64,000 bases of DNA from Brucella intermedia LMG 3301. GTDB taxonomy: Bacteria > Pseudomonadota > Alphaproteobacteria > Rhizobiales > Rhizobiaceae. The stretch lies in the NCBI RefSeq assembly GCF_000182645.1, contig NZ_ACQA01000002.1:372001-436000 (forward strand), given 5' to 3'. Every line of letters begins with the position of its first letter. The stretch's first letter is position 1. A model generated the notes under the pieces. That model worked only from the letters and a program-made list of their open reading frames with translations. It searched no databases and was not told the origin of the DNA. This document shows positions 43,667 to 52,755 of this stretch, piece after piece. The position numbers were made by a program, and so were the translations under genes.

Positions 43667-45403
43667 ATGGCTGGGTTGCTGAAACGCTTTGCCGGATATT
43701 ACCGTCCGCATCGTGGGCTGTTCGCGCTGGATTTTTCCAGTGCGGTGGCATCCGGCCTGCTTGAGCTTGCCTTTCCGGTCGCCGTCACGCTTTTCATCGA
43801 CAAGCTGCTGCCCACCGGGCAGCTCGGCGTTATCGCCATCGCTGCGGTTGGCTTGCTCGCCATCTATGTTCTCAATGCCTTCCTTCAGGTCATCGTAACC
43901 TATTGGGGGCATATGCTCGGCATCAAGATCGAGACAGAGATGCGGCGCAAGGCTTTCGATCACTTGCAGAAGCTCTCCTTCGGCTTCTTCGACAACCAGA
44001 AGACCGGCCATCTGGTCGCGCGGCTGACCAAGGATCTGGAAGAAATCGGCGAGGTAGCGCATCACGGCCCCGAGGATGTCTTCATCGCGATCATGACCCT
44101 GATCGGCGCCTTCATCCTTATGCTGTGGGTGCATCCGCCGCTGGCGCTGATTACCGCCGTCATCGTTCCGCTGTCGGCCTATGTCACCACCCGTTACGGC
44201 GGGCGCATGACCAACACATGGCACGCGCTTTACCGGCGCGTCGGCGATTTCAACGCCCGCATCGAGGAGAATGTCGGCGGCATCCGCGTCGTTCAGGCCT
44301 TTACGAACGAGGACCATGAGCGGCAGCTTTTCGCCGAAAGCAACGACAAATATCTGACCACCAAGCTTGCTGCCTACAAGATCATGGCGGCGTCCATGTC
44401 GCTCTCCTATCTGTCGATGCGCTTCGTGCAGGTCGTGGTGATGCTGGCGGGCGCGTGGTTCGTGGTGCGCGGCGAACTGACGGCTGGCGGGTTCGTCGGC
44501 TTCCTGCTGCTGGTCAACGTGTTCTTCCGCCCGATTGAAAAGATCAATTCGGTCATCGAGACCTATCCCAAGGGCATTGCCGGTTTCCAGCGCTATACGG
44601 AGTTTCTCGACACGCGCCCGGATATTGCGGACCGCCCCGGTGCGCAGACGGTTGCGCGCCTCACCGGTGATATAGAATATCGCGGTGTGAGCTTCGGCTA
44701 CAACGCCGCGTGTCCCATTGTCGACGGCCTCGATATTTCCATCCGCGCGGGCGAAACCATTGCCTTCGTCGGTCCATCGGGTGCGGGCAAGACCACGATC
44801 TGCTCGCTGCTGCCGCGCTTTTATGATGTGACGAAGGGTGCGATCCTTGCCGACGGCATCGACATTCGCGATATGACGCTGAAATCCCTGCGCTCCAACA
44901 TCGGCATCGTCAGCCAGGATGTTTTCCTGTTCGCGGGAACGATCCGGGAAAACATAGCCTATGGCCGTCTTGATGCGACCGACGCGGAAATCGCCGAGGC
45001 CGCGCGCCGCGCGCGGCTTGATGGTGTCATCGCCAGCCTGCCGGACGGCTATGACACGATTATCGGCGAGCGTGGCGTGAAGCTTTCCGGCGGGCAGAAG
45101 CAGCGCCTGGCCATTGCGCGCATATTCCTCAAAAACCCGCCTATCCTTATCCTCGATGAAGCGACGTCGGCGCTCGATACGGAAACCGAACGCGCCATCC
45201 AGCAGTCGCTGGCCGAGCTTTCGCAAGGCCGCACCACGCTGGTGATCGCGCATCGCCTCGCAACCATCGTCAATGCCGACCGCATTCTGGTGGTGGAGGG
45301 CGGGCGCATCGCCGAGCAGGGCAGTCATGCCGCGCTTCTGGAAATGAAGGATGGGCGCTACAGGCGCCTGCATGTCGCGCAGGCCGGACTGGATCAGTCC
45401 TAG
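43667..45403 (+). CDS. ABC exporter, fused membrane and ATPase domains
   Basis: The 578-residue half-transporter has six predicted helices in the first 310 residues. The ATPase domain follows, with Walker A GPSGAGKTT, signature LSGGQKQRLAIARIF, Walker B ILILDEATSALD and switch His in IAHRLAT. It is of the MsbA/multidrug type and works as a homodimer or with a partner; substrate unknown. GAGGGAG precedes the ATG. The TAG stop is the first three bases of a Bru-RS-like element. Confidence 0.93.
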   Translation: MAGLLKRFAGYYRPHRGLFALDFSSAVASGLLELAFPVAVTLFIDKLLPTGQLGVIAIAAVGLLAIYVLNAFLQVIVTYWGHMLGIKIETEMRRKAFDHLQKLSFGFFDNQKTGHLVARLTKDLEEIGEVAHHGPEDVFIAIMTLIGAFILMLWVHPPLALITAVIVPLSAYVTTRYGGRMTNTWHALYRRVGDFNARIEENVGGIRVVQAFTNEDHERQLFAESNDKYLTTKLAAYKIMAASMSLSYLSMRFVQVVVMLAGAWFVVRGELTAGGFVGFLLLVNVFFRPIEKINSVIETYPKGIAGFQRYTEFLDTRPDIADRPGAQTVARLTGDIEYRGVSFGYNAACPIVDGLDISIRAGETIAFVGPSGAGKTTICSLLPRFYDVTKGAILADGIDIRDMTLKSLRSNIGIVSQDVFLFAGTIRENIAYGRLDATDAEIAEAARRARLDGVIASLPDGYDTIIGERGVKLSGGQKQRLAIARIFLKNPPILILDEATSALDTETERAIQQSLAELSQGRTTLVIAHRLATIVNADRILVVEGGRIAEQGSHAALLEMKDGRYRRLHVAQAGLDQS

Positions 45404-45548
45404 AGCGGTTTCCGTTCTGACAGAACGCCGGAACCGCTCTAACCATTTGTTTTATCGCATTATCCAACGCATCGAAGCGGGATAGAAATCAGTCCAGTGA
45501 ACTGATTTCCCCGCGTGGACGTTGCACACTTTTGCTGAAAATGCTCTG
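45401..45548. repeat. Bru-RS-like repeat, copy 2, enlarged by an internal palindrome
   Basis: The ends match copy 1 (TAGAGCGGTTTCC and AACGCCGGAACCGCTCTA at one side, CACACTTTTGCTGAAAATGCTCT at the other). An extra stretch of about 45 bases (near 45473-45524) is inserted after TCCAACGCA. It contains the palindrome GAAATCAGT/ACTGATTTC. The rest of 45549-45698 has no recognisable gene; a basic minus-strand ORF there looks like noise. Confidence 0.75.
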
Positions 45549-45698
45549 GGCGGCGCAACAGGCCCACCCGCACAACCGCTCCCATTTTGCTGCCGGTTTC
45601 AGGCCGGAGCGCACCCGTCTTTTGCAAGAGGCTTTCCGGGAAAGACGGCGTTTCGCCATCTTTTTACCGTCTGCCAGTCTGCGGGTCAGTTTCATTTG

Positions 45699-45718
45699 AT
45701 ATCTGATGTATCAGATAT
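45699..45718. promoter_or_regulatory. Perfect palindrome upstream of the GntR gene, candidate operator
   Basis: ATATCTGA and TCAGATAT flank TGTA; a third half-site ATATCAGA follows at 45723-45730. It lies 63 bases before the regulator start, consistent with autoregulation and control of the sugar-acid genes. Confidence 0.6.
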
Positions 45719-45780
45719 TGACATATCAGATTCGCTGTTTCAGGATCAGAGCCGAAAGTTCGTGACAAACAGGTGCTGCC

Positions 45781-46446
45781 TTGGGTGATAACGTTTCCCC
45801 CCTTTCTCCGATCAAGGTGAAGAGCCTCAGAGACCATGTGCATGACAATCTGCGGGAGGCGATCATTTCCGGACGCATCAAGTCTGGCGAGAAGCTGAAC
45901 GAGAGGCAGCTGGCTTCCGATCTGGGCATCAGCACGAGCCCGTTGAAAGAGGCGCTGCGCCAGCTGGAAGGGGAAGGGCTGGTCAGGACCGAGGCGCGGC
46001 GCGGGACGTTCGTATCGTTCAATGCGCGGCAGGCCGAGGAAATGACGCTCGCCCGTGCCGCGCTGGAAAGCATCATTGCGCGGCAGGCGGCCAAGCATGG
46101 CGGCGAGGAGGCGTTCGGCTTTCTTCGCGCGGTGATCGAGGAAATGCGCGCGGCGGTGGAAGCGGGCAATGTCGATCTGCTGATCGAGTTGAACGAGAAG
46201 TTCCACGACGGCATCCATGAGGCATCGGGCTGCGAATATCTGCGCCGGTTGCAGAATGCGCAGCGCATGTACGACCACGCCGCAAGAGTGACAGTCCTGT
46301 CGCGCGAGGATGTGCGCCGCCAGTCGTTCAAGGAACATGAGGCTATCATGCAGGCAATCACGGCCCGCAACGGCGATCTGGCCGAGCGGCTGATGCGTGA
46401 GCACATCGTGAAAGCGGGGGATACGCATATCGAACTGGTCTTCTGA
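45781..46446 (+). CDS. GntR-family regulator, FCD subfamily
   Basis: The 221-residue regulator has the winged helix SLRDHVHDNLREAIISGRIKSGEKLNERQLASDLGISTSPLKEALRQLEGEGLV and the helical FCD ligand domain with ELNEKFHDGIHEASG and metal-site His residues (REHIVKAG). No ATG is available upstream of an in-frame stop, so the TTG at 45781 (AGGTG upstream) is the probable start. It is first in the sugar-acid locus and probably responds to its substrate. Confidence 0.85.
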   Translation: MGDNVSPLSPIKVKSLRDHVHDNLREAIISGRIKSGEKLNERQLASDLGISTSPLKEALRQLEGEGLVRTEARRGTFVSFNARQAEEMTLARAALESIIARQAAKHGGEEAFGFLRAVIEEMRAAVEAGNVDLLIELNEKFHDGIHEASGCEYLRRLQNAQRMYDHAARVTVLSREDVRRQSFKEHEAIMQAITARNGDLAERLMREHIVKAGDTHIELVF

Positions 46447-46467
46447 CCGGTACATTGGGAGGAAATA

Positions 46468-47379
46468 ATGGATTTAGCGGGCTACCGCCGGGTGCTTCGC
46501 GGCATTTCGGGCGTGCATGCGACTGCCTATGACGCAAGGGGCGAGATCGATGCCGGACTGACGGGTGAAATCGTCGGGCGCATCGCGCAGGCAGGTGTTC
46601 ATAACATCGTCACCGGGGGGAATACCGGCGAATTCTACAGTCTTACCGAGGATGAAGTCATCCGGCTTCAGGCGATTGCCATTGCCGCGGTTGACGGAAA
46701 GGCTGCTGTAACGGCTGCCGCCGGGCGTTCGGTGCGCGAGGCGATCCGGGTCGCGAGCACGGCAGGCAAGGCGGGGGCCGATGGCGTGATGATCCACCAT
46801 CCGCTCGATCCCTTCGCCGCGCCCCACGCGCAGGTGGATTACTTCATCGCCATTGCCGAAGCCATCGACCTGCCCATCGTCGCCTATATCCGCTCGGATT
46901 TGATCCCGCTCGATGAAATGGTGCGCCTTGCCACCCATCCGAAGGTCGCAGGCGTCAAGTTCGCATCGCAGAACACGATGCTTTTCTTCGAGTGCTGCCG
47001 GGCGACGAAGGGCATGGAAGCGACTTGGATCTGCGGTCTGGCGGAAAGCTGGGCCTTGCCGTTCTATGCCCTTGGTGGGCGCGGTTTCACCTCCGGCCTC
47101 GTCAATGTCGCGCCGAAGCGCTCGCTTGCCGTGTGGAACGCGCTGGAGGCGGGAGATTTCGCAAGGGCGCGGGCAGTGGTCGAAAGCGTTGCCGATTTCG
47201 AGACCATGCGCACCAGATACCGCAACGGCGCCAATGTGACCGTTGTGAAGGAAGCCTTGCAGATTCAGGGGCTCGATGTGGGCAAGGTGCGGCTTCCCGG
47301 ATTGCCGCAGCTTGAAGCGAATGATCGGGGGACGCTTCGCAAGATCGTCTCCGGCTGGGAGAGCGATGGCATTGTCTGA
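46468..47379 (+). CDS. DapA-family aldolase/dehydratase
   Basis: The 303-residue TIM-barrel protein has the GGNTGEFYSLTEDEVIRL motif, the Tyr in VAYIRSD and the Schiff-base Lys in VAGVKFAS. The family includes dihydrodipicolinate synthase, KDG aldolase and 2-keto-3-deoxy-arabonate dehydratase. Next to an arabinonate-dehydratase-like gene and a lactonase, the last type of activity is more likely than lysine synthesis. GGGAGGAA precedes the ATG. Confidence 0.88.
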   Translation: MDLAGYRRVLRGISGVHATAYDARGEIDAGLTGEIVGRIAQAGVHNIVTGGNTGEFYSLTEDEVIRLQAIAIAAVDGKAAVTAAAGRSVREAIRVASTAGKAGADGVMIHHPLDPFAAPHAQVDYFIAIAEAIDLPIVAYIRSDLIPLDEMVRLATHPKVAGVKFASQNTMLFFECCRATKGMEATWICGLAESWALPFYALGGRGFTSGLVNVAPKRSLAVWNALEAGDFARARAVVESVADFETMRTRYRNGANVTVVKEALQIQGLDVGKVRLPGLPQLEANDRGTLRKIVSGWESDGIV

Positions 47380-47447
47380 CAAATGAACCCGGGCGTCCTG
47401 ACAGGGAGAAGAGGGGCGCACCGGATAACCAGAAAGTGGAGGAGAAC

Positions 47448-48632
47448 ATGAACAAGGGAATTTCACGCCGCACATTCATGGCGGGGGCCGGGATTGCGAC
47501 CGGCATGGGGCTCATGCTGCCGAAGGGCGCATGGGCGCAGTCGGCGAAACTGCCGTCCTCGCCGGTGGCGCTCAACGTCATCGATGCCGCTGGCAATCTG
47601 GCGCTGACACAGCCGATCTTCGATAATTTCGCAGCCGGGCAGAAGGCGCTTGTTTCGCGCTTCACCTTCAACAAGGCACCGGCGCCGGAACTGCCGGGAA
47701 AGATCAAGGCGCAGCAGCGCGCCAACCGCATCGACATCGACATGGTGATCGTCGGACCGGACGCGCTTTCCGCCGGGCTTGCCGACGACATATGGACCGA
47801 CATCATTGCGCTGCCGGACAATGGCCTGCCGAAGTTGCAGGATATCTATCTGGAACCCGCCTGGCGCATGCAGGAAATGTCGAAGGGCAAGGGCGTCGTC
47901 GTTTCCTATTATCCATCCGGCCCCCTGCTTGAATATCATCCGGACAAGGTGAAGACGCCGCCGAAGACCGCGGAAGAACTGCTCGCCTGGGCAAAGGAAA
48001 ATCCGAACAAGTTCATCTATGCCCGCCCGGCCAATTCCGGTCCGGGGCGCACCTTCCTGATGGGGCTTCCCTATCTCCTGAAGGACAGCGACCCGAAAGA
48101 CCCGGTCAAGGGCTGGGACAAGACCTGGGCCTATCTGAAGGAATTGCACAAGAACATCGAATATTATCCGGCAGGCACGGGCGCGCTCATGAAGGAACTG
48201 GGCGAAGGCACGCGCGACATGACGGTGACGACTACCGGCTGGGATATCAATCCGCGTGCGCTGGGGGTGGTGCCGAAGGAGATGGGCGTCAGCAAGCTCG
48301 ACGGCTTCCACTGGGTTTGCGACGCGCATTATTTCGCGATCCCCAAGGGCGTACCGGAGGAAAAGGTGGCGGTGCTGATGGAGTTCATCAAGTTCGCGCT
48401 CAAGCCCGACCAGCAGGCCTATTCCTATGACGCTGGATATTTCTATCCGGGCCCGGCGGTGAAGGATGTCACCATCGAGATGGCGCCGAAGGAAAGCCAG
48501 AACATCATCGCGGAGTTCGGCCGTCCGGAATATGCCGACTGGATCGCCAATAATCCGATCGAGCTGCCGCTTGAGCCGGAGGCGCTGGTCGCCGCGTTCC
48601 GCCGCTGGGACGAAGAGGTCGCCGGGGGCTGA
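47448..48632 (+). CDS. ABC transporter substrate-binding protein, family 1, Tat-exported
   Basis: A 394-residue periplasmic binding protein with a twin-arginine signal (ISRRTFMAGAGIATGMGLMLPKGAWAQ). The family-1/spermidine-putrescine type body includes GPLLEYHPDKVKTPPKTAEELLAWAK and WDINPRALGVVPKEMG. The start at 47448 is preceded by GTGGAGGAG, which argues against the GTG at 47436. The neighbouring enzymes suggest a sugar acid or similar anion as ligand. Confidence 0.9.
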   Translation: MNKGISRRTFMAGAGIATGMGLMLPKGAWAQSAKLPSSPVALNVIDAAGNLALTQPIFDNFAAGQKALVSRFTFNKAPAPELPGKIKAQQRANRIDIDMVIVGPDALSAGLADDIWTDIIALPDNGLPKLQDIYLEPAWRMQEMSKGKGVVVSYYPSGPLLEYHPDKVKTPPKTAEELLAWAKENPNKFIYARPANSGPGRTFLMGLPYLLKDSDPKDPVKGWDKTWAYLKELHKNIEYYPAGTGALMKELGEGTRDMTVTTTGWDINPRALGVVPKEMGVSKLDGFHWVCDAHYFAIPKGVPEEKVAVLMEFIKFALKPDQQAYSYDAGYFYPGPAVKDVTIEMAPKESQNIIAEFGRPEYADWIANNPIELPLEPEALVAAFRRWDEEVAGG

Positions 48633-48650
48633 AGAACCCACGGCTGCGTG

Positions 48651-48672
48651 ACGGGCTGCAAACGGCCCGTCG
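48651..48672 (+). repeat. Hairpin after the sugar-acid binding-protein gene
   Basis: GACGGGC (48651-48657) pairs with GCCCGTC (48666-48672), without a U-tract. It lies between the binding-protein stop and the ATPase start. Confidence 0.6.
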
Positions 48673-48702
48673 CGGGGCGCCGATACTCGCCAATTCCAAA
48701 CC

Positions 48703-49776
48703 ATGGTGCTTGCGTCAATGTCATTTCAAGAACTCCGGCTCGACCGCATGAGCCGTTCATTCGGGACTTTCGCTGCCCTGAGGGATATCAACCTCACCAT
48801 CCGCAAGGGCGAGTTCATCGCGCTTCTGGGGCCTTCGGGCTGCGGAAAATCGACGGCTCTCAACTGCATCGCCGGACTTCTCGGCACGACGGGCGGCGGC
48901 ATCTATATCGACGAGCGGCGGGTGGACCAGCTGAAGCCCGAGGATCGCGGCTTCGGCATGGTGTTCCAGAATTATGCGCTGTTTCCGCATATGAACGTTT
49001 TGCAGAATGTCGGCTTCGGCCTCAAGATGCGCGGTCTGGCGAAAAGCGAGATCGAAAAGCGCGCGCGGGCCGCATTGGCTCTGGTGCGACTGCAAGGGCA
49101 GGAGGAAAAACTGCCCGGACAGCTTTCCGGCGGCCAGCAGCAGCGCGTGGCGATTGCCCGCGCCATCGTCATCGAGCCGCCGCTGGTTCTGATGGACGAG
49201 CCGCTGTCCAATCTCGATGCCAAGCTGCGCCTTGAGATGCGCGCCGAAATCCGCCGCATCCATAATCAGCTCGGCTCCACGACGATCTATGTGACCCATG
49301 ACCAGGACGAGGCCCTGTCGCTTGCCGACCGCATCGTGGTCCTGCGCGATGGCGAAATCCGTCAGGTGGGCAAGCCGCACGAACTTTACGAAGAGCCGCG
49401 CTATCGCGACGTTGCCGCCTTCATGGGCTTCCGCAACGCCTTGCCGGGCAAGGTTCTGCGCGTCGAAAACGGGCAGGCGGACATTGCCGTGGCCGGAAGC
49501 GAACTCGTCGGGCGCGCCATGGACGAGCTTCGGCCGGGCGATGATGCTGTGCTCATGGCGCGCGGCGATGATGTCGTGTCCGGTTCGGGCCATCGCAACG
49601 ACTTGCAGGCCATCGTCGAGACCATCGAATATCGCGGGCGCGAGTATGTCGGCACCGCCCGCACCGAAACCGGGATGGAACTGATCTTTCACGGGCCGCA
49701 CGGCGTTGAACCCGGCAGCCGCATCGTGCTCGGCATCGATGCCGGCCATGCGCTGGTCTTTCCGGCGGAGGGCTGA
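48703..49776 (+). CDS. ABC transporter ATPase, PotA/UgpC type
   Basis: A 357-residue ATPase with Walker A GPSGCGKSTALN, signature LSGGQQQRVAIARAI, Walker B LVLMDEPLSNLD and a C-terminal TOBE-like domain. The start is uncertain: ATG 48703 or 48718, neither with a strong ribosome-binding site. It ends four bases before the first permease. Confidence 0.93.
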   Translation: MVLASMSFQELRLDRMSRSFGTFAALRDINLTIRKGEFIALLGPSGCGKSTALNCIAGLLGTTGGGIYIDERRVDQLKPEDRGFGMVFQNYALFPHMNVLQNVGFGLKMRGLAKSEIEKRARAALALVRLQGQEEKLPGQLSGGQQQRVAIARAIVIEPPLVLMDEPLSNLDAKLRLEMRAEIRRIHNQLGSTTIYVTHDQDEALSLADRIVVLRDGEIRQVGKPHELYEEPRYRDVAAFMGFRNALPGKVLRVENGQADIAVAGSELVGRAMDELRPGDDAVLMARGDDVVSGSGHRNDLQAIVETIEYRGREYVGTARTETGMELIFHGPHGVEPGSRIVLGIDAGHALVFPAEG

Positions 49777-49779
49777 GCG

Positions 49780-50700
49780 ATGGCAGTTGAAACTTATGCA
49801 GACGCACCGCTCAATCCCGCCTTGCGGCCCGGCCTGCGGCAACGCCTCGCCAATCGCGGCTTCGATGGCGTCACCCTTTTGATCCTGCCCGCGCTGCTTT
49901 TTGTGGTGGGCGTGTTCATCTATCCGTTTCTTTACGGGTTGGTACTGTCCTTCAACCCGCTCGACGGAGGCGGAGCGCTTGCCAATTACAGCAAGTTCTT
50001 CTCCGATCCCTACCTCTACAAGACCATCGGCGCGACGCTGTGGCTGGCAGTTCCCGTTACCCTCATCAGTGTCCTTTTCGCGGTGCCCATTGCCATGCGC
50101 GTGCGGCTGATGCGCCGCCAGCGCCTGCTGACCACGATCCTCGTCCTGCCGGTAACGCTTGGCACCGTCCTGATCGCGGAGGGGCTGCTGAACTATCTGG
50201 GACCGCAAGGCTGGTTCAGCCGCACGCTGATCACCATCGGCCTTATCGACAGCCCGTTGAAGCTCACCAACAACTACTGGGGCGTCTTCGCATCGCTGGT
50301 CATCACGGTGTTTCCGTTCACCTTCCTGCTGACGCTTTCCTATATCACGGGTATCGATCCCGCGCTGGAACGCGCCGCCGCCACCCATGGCGCAAACAGC
50401 TGGCAGCGTTTCCGCCATGTCATGCTGCCATTGCTGGTGCCGGGGCTGGTCGTCGCGGCCTGTCTCACCTTCGTGCAGGCATTCGCCGTGTTTCCCTCCG
50501 CCGTCCTTCTGGGCGCGCCGTCGGGTCCGACGCGCGTGATCTCGATTGCCGCGGCACAGGCGGCGTTCGAGCAATATGACGACTCCATGGCTTCATCCAT
50601 CGCGATGATCATGGCGGGCGTGCAGTTGCTTGTCGTCGGCGCGCTTCTCGGCGTGCGTTCGCTCTTCTATCGCGGTTCCACCGCCGGCGGAAAGGGATAG
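49780..50700 (+). CDS. ABC transporter permease, first of the sugar-acid importer
   Basis: A 306-residue membrane protein of the BPD_transp_1 family with six or more helices and the EAA loop DPALERAAATHGANSWQRFRHVMLPLLVPG. Works with the following permease and the ATPase. Confidence 0.92.
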   Translation: MAVETYADAPLNPALRPGLRQRLANRGFDGVTLLILPALLFVVGVFIYPFLYGLVLSFNPLDGGGALANYSKFFSDPYLYKTIGATLWLAVPVTLISVLFAVPIAMRVRLMRRQRLLTTILVLPVTLGTVLIAEGLLNYLGPQGWFSRTLITIGLIDSPLKLTNNYWGVFASLVITVFPFTFLLTLSYITGIDPALERAAATHGANSWQRFRHVMLPLLVPGLVVAACLTFVQAFAVFPSAVLLGAPSGPTRVISIAAAQAAFEQYDDSMASSIAMIMAGVQLLVVGALLGVRSLFYRGSTAGGKG

Positions 50701-50703
50701 ACC

Positions 50704-51546
50704 ATGATCCGCGATACTTCCGTCCTTTCCAAGCTCTGGATCACCCTCGTCTGGCTCGTGACCGGCTTCTTCGTGCTCAATGTTCTTGCGGTCATCACGG
50801 CTGTGGTGGTTTCGAGCTTCGGCACGCGCTGGCTCGGCACCTGGTTGCCGGAAGCGTTCACCACACGCTGGTATGCGGCGGCCTGGGCCGAATTCCAGCT
50901 CGATCAGGTGCTGCTGGTCACGTTTCAGGTCGTCTTTGCCGTGGTGATCCTGTCGGGCATTCTGGGCGTGACCGCAGCCTATGCCATGGCGCGCCGCGAT
51001 TTTCCCGGCAAGAAGCTGGTGCTCCTGATCTTCCTGCTGCCGCTTCTGGTGCCGCCGATAACCTTCGGCATTCCGCTGGCGACCGTGCTCTACAAGTTCG
51101 GCGTGGGCGGCACTTTCTGGGGTGTGGTGCTTGCCAATCTCGTGCCGACGGTCCCCTTCGTCATTCTGGTGATGATCCCGTTCATCGAGCAGATCGACCC
51201 GAAGGTGGAGGCGGCGGCGCGCGTGTTCGGCGCAGGCACGTTCAAACTCTTCATCCATGTGCTTCTGCCCATGCTGATGCCGGGCGTTCTCGCGGCCATG
51301 CTTCTGGTTCTGGTGCGCACGGTGGCGATGTTCGAACTGACCTTCCTCACCGCCGGGCCGACATCGCAAACTTTGGTGGTCGCGCTCTATTATTCGGTGT
51401 TCGCCGCCGGGGTCCGCTCGGTGCAGTCCATCGATGCCATGGCGGTCATCTACATGGTCACTTCGCTGGTCTGGCTGCTTCTGGCGCTGCGCTTCGTCAA
51501 TCCGACGCAGATCGTGGCACGTAACCGTCAACCGTCCGCGCATTGA
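50704..51546 (+). CDS. ABC transporter permease, second of the sugar-acid importer
   Basis: A 280-residue BPD_transp_1 permease with the loop DPKVEAAARVFGAGTFKLFIHVLLPMLMPG. Three bases separate it from the first permease. Six hydrophobic segments are visible. Confidence 0.92.
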   Translation: MIRDTSVLSKLWITLVWLVTGFFVLNVLAVITAVVVSSFGTRWLGTWLPEAFTTRWYAAAWAEFQLDQVLLVTFQVVFAVVILSGILGVTAAYAMARRDFPGKKLVLLIFLLPLLVPPITFGIPLATVLYKFGVGGTFWGVVLANLVPTVPFVILVMIPFIEQIDPKVEAAARVFGAGTFKLFIHVLLPMLMPGVLAAMLLVLVRTVAMFELTFLTAGPTSQTLVVALYYSVFAAGVRSVQSIDAMAVIYMVTSLVWLLLALRFVNPTQIVARNRQPSAH

Positions 51547-51555
51547 GGCTACAGG

Positions 51556-52755
51556 ATGAAAATCACCGCAATCGAAACGGTGCAGCTTCCGCACCTCAAC
51601 AACATCTTGTGGGTGCAGGTTCACACCGACGAAGGTATCGTCGGGCTTGGCGAAACATTTCGTGGGGCAAATGCGGTTGCAGCCTATATCCACAGCGATG
51701 TTGCGCCGCTGCTCCTTGGCCAGAACCCGCTGGAGATCGACCGCATTTCAAAACTGCTGCTGGAACCCTATGTCGGCTTTCGTTCCTCGGGCGTGGAAAT
51801 CCGCGCCGCATCGGCAATCGACATCGCGCTTTGGGATATTTTCGGCAAGCTGACCGGCCAGCCGATCCACCAATTGCTGGGCGGCCTGTCGCGCCAATCG
51901 ATCCGCACCTACAATACCTGCGCCGGTTACACCTATAACAAGAGCGGCGCGCGCCGCTATATCGGCGATGCGGACGAAGCGAAGGAGGGGCCATACGAGG
52001 ACCAGCTCGCCTTTCACAGGGATGCGGGCGCGCTTGCCGAAAGCCTTCTGTCGGAAGGCATAACGGCCATGAAAATCTGGCCCTTCGATCCGTTTGCCGT
52101 CGCTTCCGGCGGGAATTTCATCCATGCCGGTGATCTCGACAAGGCGCTGCAACCATTCCGCCAGATACGCGATGCGGTTGGCGACCGGATGGAAATCATG
52201 GTCGAGTTCCACTCCATGTGGGACCTCACATCGGCGCTGGCCATTGCGCGCGAGCTGAAGGCCTTCCGGCCATTCTGGTCGGAAGATCCGATCAAGATGA
52301 TGAACCCGCAGGCGCTTGCCGTTTATGCGCGCCAGTCCGGCATTCCGGTCTGCGCCAGCGAAACCATGGCGACGCGCGCGCAGTTTCTCGATGTGCTGCG
52401 TGCCGATGCTTCCGACTATGTGATGCTCGACATTTCATGGTGCGGCGGGCTTTCCGAAGCCAAGAAGATCGCCACCATGGCCGAGGCCTTCCAGCGACCC
52501 ATCGCGCCGCATGACTGCACCGGCCCGGTGGTGTTCGCCGCTTCCATTCACCTGTCGCTCAATGCGCCGAACGCGATCTATCAGGAGTCGGTCCGCGCCT
52601 ATTACACGTCCTGGTATCGCGATCTGGTGACGGTGATGCCGCGCATCGAAAAAGGCGTGATCTATCCATTCGAAGGCGCGGGCCTTGGACTGGAACTCTC
52701 CGGTTTCGTGCTCGATCACCCTGACGTTGTCAGGAGAAAGACGGAGGCTGAATGA
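51556..52755 (+). CDS. Enolase-superfamily (mandelate racemase/muconate lactonizing) enzyme
   Basis: The 399-residue barrel enzyme has probable metal ligands E217 (VEFHSMWD), E243 (WSEDP) and E269 (ASET) and a catalytic His, H319 (APHDCTG). On the second barrel strand it has K173 in MKIWPFD. The usual KxK becomes K-I-W, so one of the two catalytic lysines is missing. An acid-sugar dehydratase relying on His is likely. The stop overlaps the lactonase start by ATGA. Confidence 0.88.
   Translation: MKITAIETVQLPHLNNILWVQVHTDEGIVGLGETFRGANAVAAYIHSDVAPLLLGQNPLEIDRISKLLLEPYVGFRSSGVEIRAASAIDIALWDIFGKLTGQPIHQLLGGLSRQSIRTYNTCAGYTYNKSGARRYIGDADEAKEGPYEDQLAFHRDAGALAESLLSEGITAMKIWPFDPFAVASGGNFIHAGDLDKALQPFRQIRDAVGDRMEIMVEFHSMWDLTSALAIARELKAFRPFWSEDPIKMMNPQALAVYARQSGIPVCASETMATRAQFLDVLRADASDYVMLDISWCGGLSEAKKIATMAEAFQRPIAPHDCTGPVVFAASIHLSLNAPNAIYQESVRAYYTSWYRDLVTVMPRIEKGVIYPFEGAGLGLELSGFVLDHPDVVRRKTEAE

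Noticed and set aside
45489..45695. Basic minus-strand ORF near the second Bru-RS-like repeat
   Set aside because: It starts inside the repeat, has no ribosome-binding site and resembles no family.
48757..50574. Minus-strand ORF of 605 codons opposite the sugar-acid ABC genes
   Set aside because: Composition is His/Arg/Gln-rich shadow sequence; the plus-strand genes have clear motifs.
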